A DNA stretch of 49,636 nt, from positions 1-49,636 of the forward strand of contig JADFKK010000012.1 of NCBI GenBank assembly GCA_022564995.1. The letters are read 5' to 3'. Position 1 is the first letter of the stretch, and the number at the start of each line of letters is the position of its first letter. Positions 16,843 through 24,826 of this stretch are shown in pieces. Both the position numbers and the translations under genes were made by a program. Origin of the DNA: Planctomycetota bacterium. Lineage in GTDB: Bacteria > Planctomycetota > Planctomycetia > Pirellulales > JADFKK01. The notes under the pieces were generated by a model. That model made no database searches, was not told the origin of the DNA, and was given only the letters and a program-made list of their open reading frames with translations.

Positions 16843-19290
16843 ATGACATTCCTGATGCGTTCTGCCCTTTTGCGAACCACCCTGTTAGCCGTTTTTGTCG
16901 TTCTCGGTCTCAACGAAAACCTGTCGGCACAGCCCGTCAAGGCAGACCGGCCCTCCACGTGGCGCGCCGCGCTCGTCGATCGATTGGCCTCCGGTCCAAC
17001 GGCCGCCGTCGCCCATGCGATGAAAGTGTTTCCCGATGACCGCATGCCGCTGGAGATCGTCGCGGATTGGATCGCCCAGGACAAGCTGGAAGCGGACGAC
17101 GGAATCCAAGTGAGCGCCATCGACGCGGCGATCGACGAATTGGGCAAAGCCGGAACTGAGCTTCGCGCTCGCTTTGCGAAGCTGAAGGCCGCGTCGGTAG
17201 CGAAAACCGATCGACGCTGGGCTGAACTGTATCTGGAGGCCTGCCAGCGGCGGCGCGACGCCCGGCTCAAGTCCATCAGCAACAAGCTTCGCCAAGTGGT
17301 CTTCACCAAACACTACGACATGGGCGGATCGCATTACGCCTACACCGAGGGACTTTCCGACGCGCAGTCCGAGCGACACTTCAAGCCGGGCGCGAGCCTG
17401 TGTCTACTGACGCTCGATGGAACGCCCGGAAACATTCGCACGCTGCTCGACGACCGGGGCGGTGTGATTCGCGACCCCGACGTGTCTTACGACGGAAAGC
17501 GCATCCTGTTTTCCTGGAAGAAATCGCTCAACAAAGACGACTATCACCTCTACGAGATGACGGTGGCGACCGGCAAGATTCGTCAGATCACCTCCGGGCT
17601 GGGCTTTGCCGATTACGAAGGCGCGTATTTGCCGAACGGCGACATCGTGTTCAACTCGACCCGCTGCGTGCAGACGGTCGACTGCTGGTGGACCGAAGTC
17701 AGCAACCTTTACACATGCGACCCGCAGGGCCGTTATCTGAGGCGGCTGGCCTTCGATCAGGTTCACAGCAACTATCCCACCGTGACGTCCGACGGTCGGG
17801 TGATTTACACTCGCTGGGAATACAGCGACCGCGGGCAAATCTATCCGCAGGGCCTGTTTCAGATGAACCCGGACGGCACGGCGCAGCGGGAACTGTACGG
17901 TAACAGCTCGTGGTTTCCCACCAGCTTGCTGCATCCGCGGGGAATTCCCGGCTCGCAAAAAGTCGTGGCGATCTTTGCCGGACATCACACCCGGCAGCGC
18001 GGCTGGCTGGGCATTATCGATCCGGCCCGCGGACGCCAGGAAAACAGCGGCGCACAGCTCATCGCCCCCGTGCGCGACACCCGGGCCGTGCGAATCGATC
18101 GATACGGCCAGGCGGGCGGCCAGTTTCAATATCCTTATCCACTGAGCGAAACAGAGTTTTTCGTCACGTATCGGCCCGCCGGTGCGCGGCACTTTGGGAT
18201 TTACTTCACGAGGGCCGACGGCCGGCGAGAGCTGTTGGCCAGCGACCCGACGATCTCGTGCAATCAGCCGGTTCCCCTGGCCGCGCGGACCGTTCCGCCG
18301 GTGCGTTCCAGCCACGTCGATTACCGGCAGAAAACCGGCATCGTCTACATGCGCGACGTCTACGCGGGTGACGCACTAAAAGCTGTCTCTCGCGGCACGA
18401 TCAAGAACCTGCGGGTCGTGGCGCTCGAACATCGCGCAGCCGGCGTGGGCAGCAACGGCAATCGCGGGCCGGCCGGCGGAGCGCTGGTCTGCACGCCGAT
18501 CTCGATTCAGGGCGCCTGGGACGTGAAAAAGGTGCTCGGCACGGTCAAGGTGTACGAAGACGGCTCCGCCTGCTTCAACGTGCCGGCTCGCACGCCGATT
18601 TACTTTCAGGCGCTCGACAAAAAGGGACACGCGGTGCAAACGATGCGCAGTTGGCTGACGTTGCAGCCGGGCGAGCGGACCTCCTGCGTCGGCTGCCACG
18701 ACAACAAGAACGCCGCGCCTCCGGCCGACCGTGAAAGCTACGCGCTGAAGCTCGGTCCGCAGGACATTACTCCCTGGCTCGGAAAGCCGGCCCGCGGATT
18801 CAGCTTCGTCCGCGACGTGCAGCCGGTGCTCGATCGTCACTGCGTGCGTTGCCACAAACTCGACCGCGGCGAGACGTCGCCCGAGAAGTTGGCCGCATTC
18901 AGCCTGAAGGGCACGCAGACGTTCGACAAGCGCAGCCTGCGCAAGTGGAGCACCTCGTACAAAGCCCTGGCCAACCCCAAGTATTCCAAATGGGTCAGCC
19001 CGCAATCGGAGCCGACCGCGCTGCCGCCCTATCACGCCGGCGCGACGGTGAGCCCGCTGATCGAGATGCTGGAAGAGGGTCATTACCAAGTCAAATTGTC
19101 GGCAGAAGACATGGACCGCATCGTCACCTGGATCGACCTCTCGGTCCCTTACTGCGGCGACTATCGCGAGGGTCTGGAAGGCAAACACCTGGAGAAGTAC
19201 CAACACTTCCTCGACAAGCGCCTCCGCTGGCAAGCCCAAGAAGCCAAGAACATCGAGCAGTTCATCCGCGACCGGCAGGGGCCGGAGTAG
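16843..19290 (+). CDS. HzsA-related di-heme cytochrome, paralog 5
   Basis: 815 residues from ATG 16843, with GGAG 8-11 nt upstream; the open frame extends 16 codons further upstream without support. Signal peptide about residues 6-30. A helical region (50-145), propeller (about 150-530) with STRC...DC (Cys275, Cys281) and His308, then CxxCH motifs C615-H619 and C667-H671. In the same orientation as paralogs 3 and 4 but separated by a repeat and a URO-D relic, so probably with its own promoter. The last 75 bp of coding sequence recur at 23348-23422. Function unknown. Confidence 0.87.
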   Translation: MTFLMRSALLRTTLLAVFVVLGLNENLSAQPVKADRPSTWRAALVDRLASGPTAAVAHAMKVFPDDRMPLEIVADWIAQDKLEADDGIQVSAIDAAIDELGKAGTELRARFAKLKAASVAKTDRRWAELYLEACQRRRDARLKSISNKLRQVVFTKHYDMGGSHYAYTEGLSDAQSERHFKPGASLCLLTLDGTPGNIRTLLDDRGGVIRDPDVSYDGKRILFSWKKSLNKDDYHLYEMTVATGKIRQITSGLGFADYEGAYLPNGDIVFNSTRCVQTVDCWWTEVSNLYTCDPQGRYLRRLAFDQVHSNYPTVTSDGRVIYTRWEYSDRGQIYPQGLFQMNPDGTAQRELYGNSSWFPTSLLHPRGIPGSQKVVAIFAGHHTRQRGWLGIIDPARGRQENSGAQLIAPVRDTRAVRIDRYGQAGGQFQYPYPLSETEFFVTYRPAGARHFGIYFTRADGRRELLASDPTISCNQPVPLAARTVPPVRSSHVDYRQKTGIVYMRDVYAGDALKAVSRGTIKNLRVVALEHRAAGVGSNGNRGPAGGALVCTPISIQGAWDVKKVLGTVKVYEDGSACFNVPARTPIYFQALDKKGHAVQTMRSWLTLQPGERTSCVGCHDNKNAAPPADRESYALKLGPQDITPWLGKPARGFSFVRDVQPVLDRHCVRCHKLDRGETSPEKLAAFSLKGTQTFDKRSLRKWSTSYKALANPKYSKWVSPQSEPTALPPYHAGATVSPLIEMLEEGHYQVKLSAEDMDRIVTWIDLSVPYCGDYREGLEGKHLEKYQHFLDKRLRWQAQEAKNIEQFIRDRQGPE

Positions 19291-19463
19291 CGTGTGCCGG
19301 TTACGCTTTTCGGCGAGCGGCGGCCGTTAGGCCGGTGGTAAGTCCTCACGCGGTTTCCGGCTTGCTACGAGTGGAGGTATCACCCCCGAGGCTGCCGCAC
19401 GGGGTTCGCCAATCGTTGGCACGCGATTACCTTGCTGCGACTGAGCAGGTGTTGTCCAGCGAA

Positions 19464-19556
19464 TCACTGCGTCTTTCTCGGCAGCGTGCGTAGCAGAAAA
19501 CCTACGCCCAGTGTGGCGCTAATCGCCGAGGCCACCAGCACACCGACCTTGGCCAT
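19464..19556 (-). pseudogene. Possible NhaA-type antiporter C-terminal fragment
   Basis: A 30-codon frame reads MAKVGVLVASAISATLGVGFLLR, which resembles the last transmembrane helix of Na+/H+ antiporter NhaA. No other part of NhaA is visible upstream in any frame. It could instead be a small one-helix membrane protein. It lies in the 595-bp gap 19291-19885, which otherwise holds a CGGCC-GTTA-GGCCG hairpin near 19321. Confidence 0.3.
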
Positions 19557-19902
19557 GTTGACATTCCTGCGAGGAGATCGTCTCGAGCGGCGGCCCCATC
19601 AGCCACGCACGGACAAACATGCGAAGAGAATGGATGCCCCGTTCGACGTGCCCTCGCTGACACAGGGCAAGGCATGTCCGCAAGAATATCCCGTCCGGGA
19701 GGTCTTGACCAGTAGGTAGTTTCACCAGCCCTCCAACCACAAGTTGCGCTCGCGCACCCTGGATTTGCACGACAGCCACCACCATATGAGCCGTTTCCGC
19801 CCGGTAGGCGGCCAGCGCCTTTTCGGGTAGAGTGGTTTCGGTGCATATCATGCGTAAATAGAACGAAACCGGACGGAAACGACGAATGGTCAAAAGTAAC
19901 AA
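19519..19902 (-). CDS. Doubtful hypothetical ORF
   Basis: 127 codons with fairly coherent composition (AAYRAETAHMVVAVVQIQGARAQ, LPTGQDLPDGIF). It matches nothing I recognise. It overlaps the start of the nucleotidyltransferase gene by 17 bp on the opposite strand and overlaps the NhaA-like fragment. Listed because the gap is otherwise empty; it may be the remains of a gene. Confidence 0.2.
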   Translation of the reverse strand: MLLLTIRRFRPVSFYLRMICTETTLPEKALAAYRAETAHMVVAVVQIQGARAQLVVGGLVKLPTGQDLPDGIFLRTCLALCQRGHVERGIHSLRMFVRAWLMGPPLETISSQECQHGQGRCAGGLGD

Positions 19903-20866
19903 TCACAAACTAAGTGGCACGAAGTCTGGATCCTACGATCACGAAATCCGAACCGCAATAATCCTCGCCGCCGGCATGGGAGTGCGACTGAAAGAACGGG
20001 GCATGCTGACGCCCAAGGGCTGCATGTGCCTGGGTGAAAAATCGCTTGTCGAGGAGTCCGTGCTGCGGCTGCTGCGGGTAGGTATCGAGCGGATTGTGAT
20101 CGTCACGGGGCACCTTGCTGAACAGTTTGAACCCCTCAAGCGGCGATACCGCGAGACGGTGCAATTGGTCCACAACCCGCATTTCGCAGATTCGGGCAGC
20201 ATGTATTCGCTGTACTGTGCCCGACACTGTGTTGACGAAGCCTTCTTGCTGCTGGAGTCCGACCTCGTTTACGAACGGCGGGCACTCACCCGATGCCTGC
20301 AACATCGCAGCGACAACGTCGTCTTGCTGTCGGGATTTTCAAAGTCCAGCGACGAGGTGTTTGTCGAGACGCGAGACGGCCGCCTGGTGGAGATGTCGAA
20401 GCATCGGGAGTGTCTGGGGGCTGAGGTATCGGGCGAGTTTGTCGGTGTCTGCAAAATTTCCCGATCGCTGTTTGCGGTGATGATCGACGCGGCCACGCGG
20501 CGCTTCGGTGCCACTCGCCACATGGACTACGAGACGGACTGTCTCGTGGCGGCGGCGCGACTCATGAAGGTATCCTGCCTGGTGGTTGAGGATTTGATCT
20601 GGTGCGAGATTGACGACGAAACACACCTCGCCCACGCGCGAAGCCAGATTTATCCGGCAGTTCGAAAAGCAGATATGCTCGACGGCCTCCGCCTCTCTGA
20701 GCGGACTACTGCCTCGCCACAAGCGTTCACGGGTCGTCGCGAATCGATCGACACGCAGGGAGGCCGGAAAGCCATCTCGACCAAGTTCGAGCCCGATGCC
20801 TGCAATCCGACTCAACGCGACAAATCGCCCGGCATGAATGAGGGGCAGCGTGAACAGCAACCTTAG
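19886..20866 (+). CDS. LicC-like nucleotidyltransferase (MobA-like NTP transferase fold)
   Basis: 326 residues. The signature AAGMGVRLKERGMLTPKG at about residues 28-45 is the nucleotide-binding loop of sugar-phosphate and phosphocholine nucleotidyltransferases; LLESDLVYE supplies the metal-binding aspartate. The family makes NDP-sugars or CDP-activated phosphoalcohols (LicC makes CDP-choline, PntC CDP-aminoethylphosphonate). The last ~55 residues are low-complexity and polar. First gene of a four-gene operon in which each gene overlaps the next. With LicD and a CDP-alcohol phosphatidyltransferase behind it, a CTP-dependent enzyme activating a small phosphorylated alcohol is the best inference. 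The ribosome site is weak and the exact start uncertain. Confidence 0.8.
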   Translation: MVKSNNHKLSGTKSGSYDHEIRTAIILAAGMGVRLKERGMLTPKGCMCLGEKSLVEESVLRLLRVGIERIVIVTGHLAEQFEPLKRRYRETVQLVHNPHFADSGSMYSLYCARHCVDEAFLLLESDLVYERRALTRCLQHRSDNVVLLSGFSKSSDEVFVETRDGRLVEMSKHRECLGAEVSGEFVGVCKISRSLFAVMIDAATRRFGATRHMDYETDCLVAAARLMKVSCLVVEDLIWCEIDDETHLAHARSQIYPAVRKADMLDGLRLSERTTASPQAFTGRRESIDTQGGRKAISTKFEPDACNPTQRDKSPGMNEGQREQQP

Positions 20867-21539
20867 CAAGTTCAAGCTCGTTGGATTTTTCGACGAACGG
20901 GATCTGATCGTTCGCCACATTCGCGATTTTTTTGAAATCGTGAACGAGCATCAGATCCGCGCGTGCATCATGTTCGGCACGCTGCTGGGCAAGCTGCGCC
21001 ACAACGACTTCATCCCCTGGGATGACGACGTCGACATCGTCGTCTTCGATTTCGACGCCTTCCTGGAGCACGGCAAGCCGCCGCTGGAACGACAGGGGTA
21101 CACGGTTGAGTTGGATGTTCGCGACGGCCAGAGAATGGGATGCCGGATCTTCCGTGACGACAGCGCGAAGGTCGCAGGCAAACCCCACCTACGATTCCCC
21201 TGGATCGGAATCTGGGAGCACGAAGTCGGCGAGGACGGAATGATCGTGCTTCCGCCCGAAGAGATACGATACCGGCCGGAGGATTTTCTGCCGCTCGGCC
21301 GTGTGGACTTCTTGGGCGCCTCGGTCGGAGTTCCGCACAACCCAACGAAGATCCTGAACACCTATTTCAATTCCGATGATTGGATGGAGGTTTGTCAACT
21401 GCCTTATCGGGATCATCGCGGCGGAGGAGAGCTCACGGGCTTTTCCGACGAAAAGTTCCAGCTACGGACGGTGCTGGACTACCTCGCAGCCGAGCAGTCT
21501 TCCGCCCCCAGTGATGTGGCCAAGCATGACGCCCAGTGA
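20838..21539 (+). CDS. LicD-family phosphotransferase
   Basis: 233 residues from ATG 20838; GTG 20850, with AGGGG close upstream, is an alternative. Core LicD features: IMFGTLLGKLRHNDFIPWDDDVDI at about residues 44-67, with Asp62-64 and Asp66 as likely metal ligands. LicD-type enzymes transfer phosphocholine or related phospho-groups from CDP-donors to glycans. It overlaps the nucleotidyltransferase gene by 29 bp and the next gene by 14 bp, implying translational coupling. The acceptor is unknown. Confidence 0.85.
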   Translation: MRGSVNSNLSKFKLVGFFDERDLIVRHIRDFFEIVNEHQIRACIMFGTLLGKLRHNDFIPWDDDVDIVVFDFDAFLEHGKPPLERQGYTVELDVRDGQRMGCRIFRDDSAKVAGKPHLRFPWIGIWEHEVGEDGMIVLPPEEIRYRPEDFLPLGRVDFLGASVGVPHNPTKILNTYFNSDDWMEVCQLPYRDHRGGGELTGFSDEKFQLRTVLDYLAAEQSSAPSDVAKHDAQ

Positions 21540-22233
21540 TGCTCAGCGGTGGAGATACCCCACGCTCGCCAAGCGAGAGTCGGACGGCGCCTACTGCTAC
21601 CACGTCCAGAGACGCATTTCTGTTTGGTTTTCGGTTCGACTCGCCGGCCGCCTGAGCCCCAACGCCGCGACGGGTCTCGACCTGATGTTCGGCGTCGGCG
21701 CCGCGGTGCTGGTGCTGCTGGATCGCTGGTTGTGGGGCGTGGTGCTGATTCAGTTGTTCGGGATCTTCTCTTGCGTTGACGGAGAGATCGCCAGAATCGG
21801 GGGCCGCTCATCCAAGCTGGGTGACTTCCTCGACACCTTGACCGATCGGGTCACCGAGCTGCTGCTGGTGGGGGCGATCGGGCTGTCGCTGCCCCAGCGC
21901 GGGGATGTCGATCGCGGCGGCGCGCTCTGGGCCGCTTTCGCCCTGCTCGGCGGCGTGTTCGTTCTGACGATCAGTTCAGAAAAATTTCGCTCCACCTGGC
22001 AAATGAGCTATCCTAAGAATCGGCTGGAGAGGCTCTTTAGCCTGTTCTGCGCGGGCAGCGACAGCCGCCTACTGATGTTGTCGATCGGACTGGTCGTGAG
22101 CGACCTCACCAAGAATGGCTCATTCTTGTTGTGGACTCTATGGGCTCTGGCCGGGGCGGCCAGCGTCAATTTCTTGGTACGTATCAGATTGGTCCAGCGA
22201 CACTTCGGCAGCGACGAGCGGAGCGAATCATGA
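21526..22233 (+). CDS. CDP-alcohol phosphatidyltransferase family membrane protein
   Basis: 235 residues from ATG 21526. The complete family motif is present: D85-G86-x2-A89-R90-x8-G99-x3-D103-x3-D107, the catalytic and metal-binding set. Several hydrophobic helices surround it (residues ~50-82, 108-125, 133-150, 190-220). The family joins a CDP-activated alcohol to a second alcohol at the membrane, as in phospholipid or inositol-phosphodiester synthesis. It overlaps LicD upstream by 14 bp and the phosphatase downstream by ATGA. The substrate cannot be told from sequence. Confidence 0.88.
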   Translation: MTPSDAQRWRYPTLAKRESDGAYCYHVQRRISVWFSVRLAGRLSPNAATGLDLMFGVGAAVLVLLDRWLWGVVLIQLFGIFSCVDGEIARIGGRSSKLGDFLDTLTDRVTELLLVGAIGLSLPQRGDVDRGGALWAAFALLGGVFVLTISSEKFRSTWQMSYPKNRLERLFSLFCAGSDSRLLMLSIGLVVSDLTKNGSFLLWTLWALAGAASVNFLVRIRLVQRHFGSDERSES

Positions 22234-22946
22234 GTGCGACTCCTCAAAACCTGACCGCACAGACCGATCTCGCCGAATTCATTCGCGCTTCCGGCCCGCA
22301 TTGCCTGATCGTCGCCCGACACGGAGAAACCGGGTGGAATGCCGAGGGGAGACTGCAAGGCCAGCAGGACATTCCGCTCAACGAGCGAGGCCGCAGCCAG
22401 GCCCTGGCCGCGGCGCGATTCCTGAGCAGCGTGTCACTCGCTGAAGTTCAGGCCAGCACTTTACGGCGCTGCCGGCAAACGGCACGTCCCATCGCCGAGG
22501 CCAACATCGGCCGACCCCAGGTTTCCTACAGCGACCTGCTCAAGGAAACCGCGCTGGGCGTTCTTGAGGGCGAGTTGAAAGACCGGCAGTCGACCGCCGA
22601 GCTGACTCGGCACTATCAAGAGTTTTCCAGAGACGAGATCCGCTACCGTGTGCCGCACGGCGAGACCTTGCACGACGTCGCCGAGCGCGTGCAACAGTTT
22701 TTCGCGGGCCAAGATGAACTCCTCAAAGGTCCGGGGGTCCATCTGATCGTGGGACACAGAAACGTGAACAAGATGATCCTAAAACATCTTCTCGGGCTAT
22801 CGTTCGAGGAGGGGTTTCGGGTGGAGCATGAGCATCAGCGGCTCTACCTTTATTTCAACGCCTCGGGCGAGCTGTGGTCCTGCTCGGTTGGTGAAGATAG
22901 GATCACACCAGGGTATGTTACCACGACCGATGGCAGCTATGCATAG
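22230..22946 (+). CDS. Histidine phosphatase superfamily (phosphoglycerate-mutase-like) protein
   Basis: 238 residues from ATG 22230, which overlaps the previous stop as ATGA. RHGETGWN at residues 30-37 holds the phospho-accepting His31, and PHGET and GHRNVNK give the second active-site cluster. Length and motifs fit cobC/gpmB-type small-molecule phosphatases. As last gene of the operon it may remove a phosphate from an intermediate made by the phosphatidyltransferase. Confidence 0.87.
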   Translation: MSATPQNLTAQTDLAEFIRASGPHCLIVARHGETGWNAEGRLQGQQDIPLNERGRSQALAAARFLSSVSLAEVQASTLRRCRQTARPIAEANIGRPQVSYSDLLKETALGVLEGELKDRQSTAELTRHYQEFSRDEIRYRVPHGETLHDVAERVQQFFAGQDELLKGPGVHLIVGHRNVNKMILKHLLGLSFEEGFRVEHEHQRLYLYFNASGELWSCSVGEDRITPGYVTTTDGSYA

Positions 22947-22973
22947 TCATTCGTCATTCGTCATTCGTCATTT
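22946..22973. repeat. Heptamer tandem repeat (GTCATTC)x4
   Basis: Four consecutive heptamers, the last ending in T, lie between the phosphatase stop and the cold-shock gene. A short slippage-prone tract in the 5' leader of the cold-shock gene. Confidence 0.85.
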
Positions 22974-22994
22974 CTTCACCGGGGAGTTACGGTA

Positions 22995-23189
22995 ATGAAA
23001 CAAGGTACGATCAAAAAGTTGACAGACCGGGGCTTCGGATTCATCGACACGGGAGGTGGGGACTTATTCTTCCACACGTCGGCTCTGCAGAACGCCGAGT
23101 TTGAGGATCTCAAAGAGGGGCAAGTGGTGGAATACGAGGACGAGGACAGCCCCAAGGGACGAAAAGCGACCAGCGTGAAGGTCGTCTGA
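22995..23189 (+). CDS. Cold-shock domain protein
   Basis: 64 residues from ATG 22995 with GGGGAG 10-14 nt upstream. Full cold-shock domain: GTIKKLTDRGFGFID (RNP1, residues 4-18) and LFFHTSAL (RNP2). Single-stranded nucleic-acid binding is expected. Not part of the preceding operon by overlap, but only 48 bp behind it. Confidence 0.93.
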   Translation: MKQGTIKKLTDRGFGFIDTGGGDLFFHTSALQNAEFEDLKEGQVVEYEDEDSPKGRKATSVKVV

Positions 23190-23347
23190 GCGGCGCGGTG
23201 CGCCACGGCTGGCTTGTCCGGCAGCGCGGTCGCCCAAGGGCCGACCATTCGGGCTGGCCCGTCGCGGTGTCCGTCGAAGCGGCATCGGACTGCCGCGATT
23301 GTTCTCGCTGAATCAACTCGTGGATTTCCCTACGATGCACGGGCACG

Positions 23348-23422
23348 TCGACAATCGCCTCCACTGGCAAGCCCCGGAAGCCCAGAACATCGAGCAGTTC
23401 ATCCGCGATCGGCAGGGGCCGG
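23348..23422 (+). pseudogene. 75-bp copy of the 3' end of HzsA-like paralog 5
   Basis: Aligns without gaps to 19211-19285 with 6 mismatches in 75 positions and would encode RWQA...NIEQFIRDRQGP. Homology stops about two codons before the original stop codon, and nothing upstream of it matches. The two copies are direct repeats 4137 bp apart and bracket the LicC/LicD operon and cold-shock gene. The rest of 23190-23533 shows no convincing gene. Confidence 0.75.
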
Positions 23423-23533
23423 GAAAACAAAGAATCGGCCGCTGAATTCGCAAGCATTCAGACGAGCGACGCCGAACTGAATTCTTGCGAATCCAGCTAC
23501 CCGTGGTGGGTATGTCGTTTTCCCGCCGTTGCC

Positions 23534-24826
23534 TTACATCACGTTGTCCTGTACGAGCAGATAGACGACGACCGCGACGACGAGACCGATCAGCAGCAAT
23601 ACCGTGCTCACTGGCTCGTCCTTGTCGGGATCGAGGCGGGCCGATTCGCGGCGCTGCTCGTCTGATTTGACGATGCGACCGGCCAGTTCGTAGTGGCGGC
23701 TGAGTTGATGATGAAAGTAGGCGCGCTGCGAAGGCAGCTTCTCCAAAGCTTCTAAGTAGTATCGTTCGGCGTCGTCGAATTGCTTCATCTTGCCGGCGTT
23801 GTAAGCCATCGCGTCGTAACTGCGAGACTGAAGCTCTACGCTGGCCGCCGCTTCGCCCAGGTCTTGCGGTGGGTTGGATTGGGCACGCTCCAGTGCAGTT
23901 TCAAACCAACGGCTGCTTTGCGGCCAGTCGCCTTCTTCCTGAAATAACTGCGCCAATTGCACGGCCGCCCGCGGGTTTTCTTCGGCGATCGGTTCCAGCA
24001 ACTGGCGAGCTTCGGCCCTTCGTTCGAGGGCGGCCAAGAGAGAGGCCAATTCCAATGCCGACGTCGTATCGGGATCTGACACTCGCAGTTGTTTAATGCG
24101 ATCGGCGATCAGCGCCTGTTTCGCATCGAGAGCGTCCAACGCCTGCTGTGGCGAGAGGCGCACTGGCTGACCCGTGTCGAGATTGACCAGTTCGAGTGCT
24201 TGGGTGCTGCCGACGTCGCAAAGCCGCCGCAGTGAAATCTTCGCCTTGAATATCCGCGGCTTGGCGACCACCTCCACAACCGCCGGCATCTGCTGGCTCA
24301 AGAGAGAACTCAAGTAACACGCCGGCGCGACCAGCGCCGCGGTCAGGGCGAGTGTTGCCAGGGCCGCGCGGGAAGCTGGGCCGCGCGCGCGGACCATCTC
24401 ACCCGCCATCGCAACGCCCGCCAGACACCACGGCAATTGAAGCAGCACGGGCCACAGAACCCGCACCAACAGCCGCACACTGTATCCGAAACGATCGGCG
24501 TCCATGGCGTGGGCGATGAAAGCGCCGCTGCTAAGGGTCAACCACGCCAGTGCCGCGCCGGCAACGATCCACATCCCAACAAGCCACCCCGACCGCAGCA
24601 CAGGTATCGCCTCGCTGGCCAGGGTCGCGATCGCCCATGACAACAGCAGCGATGAAAGCACGTGAACCACGACCAGACGCTGCCAACCGAACGGAGAGAC
24701 CGCCAGACCGATCGTCTGCCGCCCGGCGTCGGCCGCCCACAGCAGCGCACCCATCGAGACGACCGCCGCCGCCACGAGAGCGATCGATTGAGGGATTCGG
24801 CGTTTCATCATTACGCAGCGGTTCAT
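23534..24826 (-). CDS. Membrane protein with TPR repeats
   Basis: 430 residues from ATG 24826, overlapping the upstream stop as ATGA. Four or more hydrophobic helices lie in residues 10-180, a soluble middle region holds tetratricopeptide-like helices (AVQLAQLFQEEGDWPQSSRWFETAL, FDDAERYYLEALEKLPSQ), and a C-terminal transmembrane helix (VSTVLLLIGLVVAVVVYLLV) ends the protein. TPRs mediate protein contacts. Third gene of the operon headed by the HzsA-like/HEAT protein; it could scaffold that protein at the membrane. No specific function recognised. Confidence 0.75.
   Translation of the reverse strand: MNRCVMMKRRIPQSIALVAAAVVSMGALLWAADAGRQTIGLAVSPFGWQRLVVVHVLSSLLLSWAIATLASEAIPVLRSGWLVGMWIVAGAALAWLTLSSGAFIAHAMDADRFGYSVRLLVRVLWPVLLQLPWCLAGVAMAGEMVRARGPASRAALATLALTAALVAPACYLSSLLSQQMPAVVEVVAKPRIFKAKISLRRLCDVGSTQALELVNLDTGQPVRLSPQQALDALDAKQALIADRIKQLRVSDPDTTSALELASLLAALERRAEARQLLEPIAEENPRAAVQLAQLFQEEGDWPQSSRWFETALERAQSNPPQDLGEAAASVELQSRSYDAMAYNAGKMKQFDDAERYYLEALEKLPSQRAYFHHQLSRHYELAGRIVKSDEQRRESARLDPDKDEPVSTVLLLIGLVVAVVVYLLVQDNVM

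Noticed and set aside
19519..19902. Functional protein in the gap before the nucleotidyltransferase
   Set aside because: Not fully dismissed, but no family match, an antisense overlap with a real start and no ribosome site make it unconvincing; kept only as a low-confidence entry.
23110..23457. 115-residue minus-strand ORF over the cold-shock gene end and HzsA tail copy
   Set aside because: Antisense to the cold-shock gene and to the recognisable 3'-tail relic; the sequence is explained by those features.
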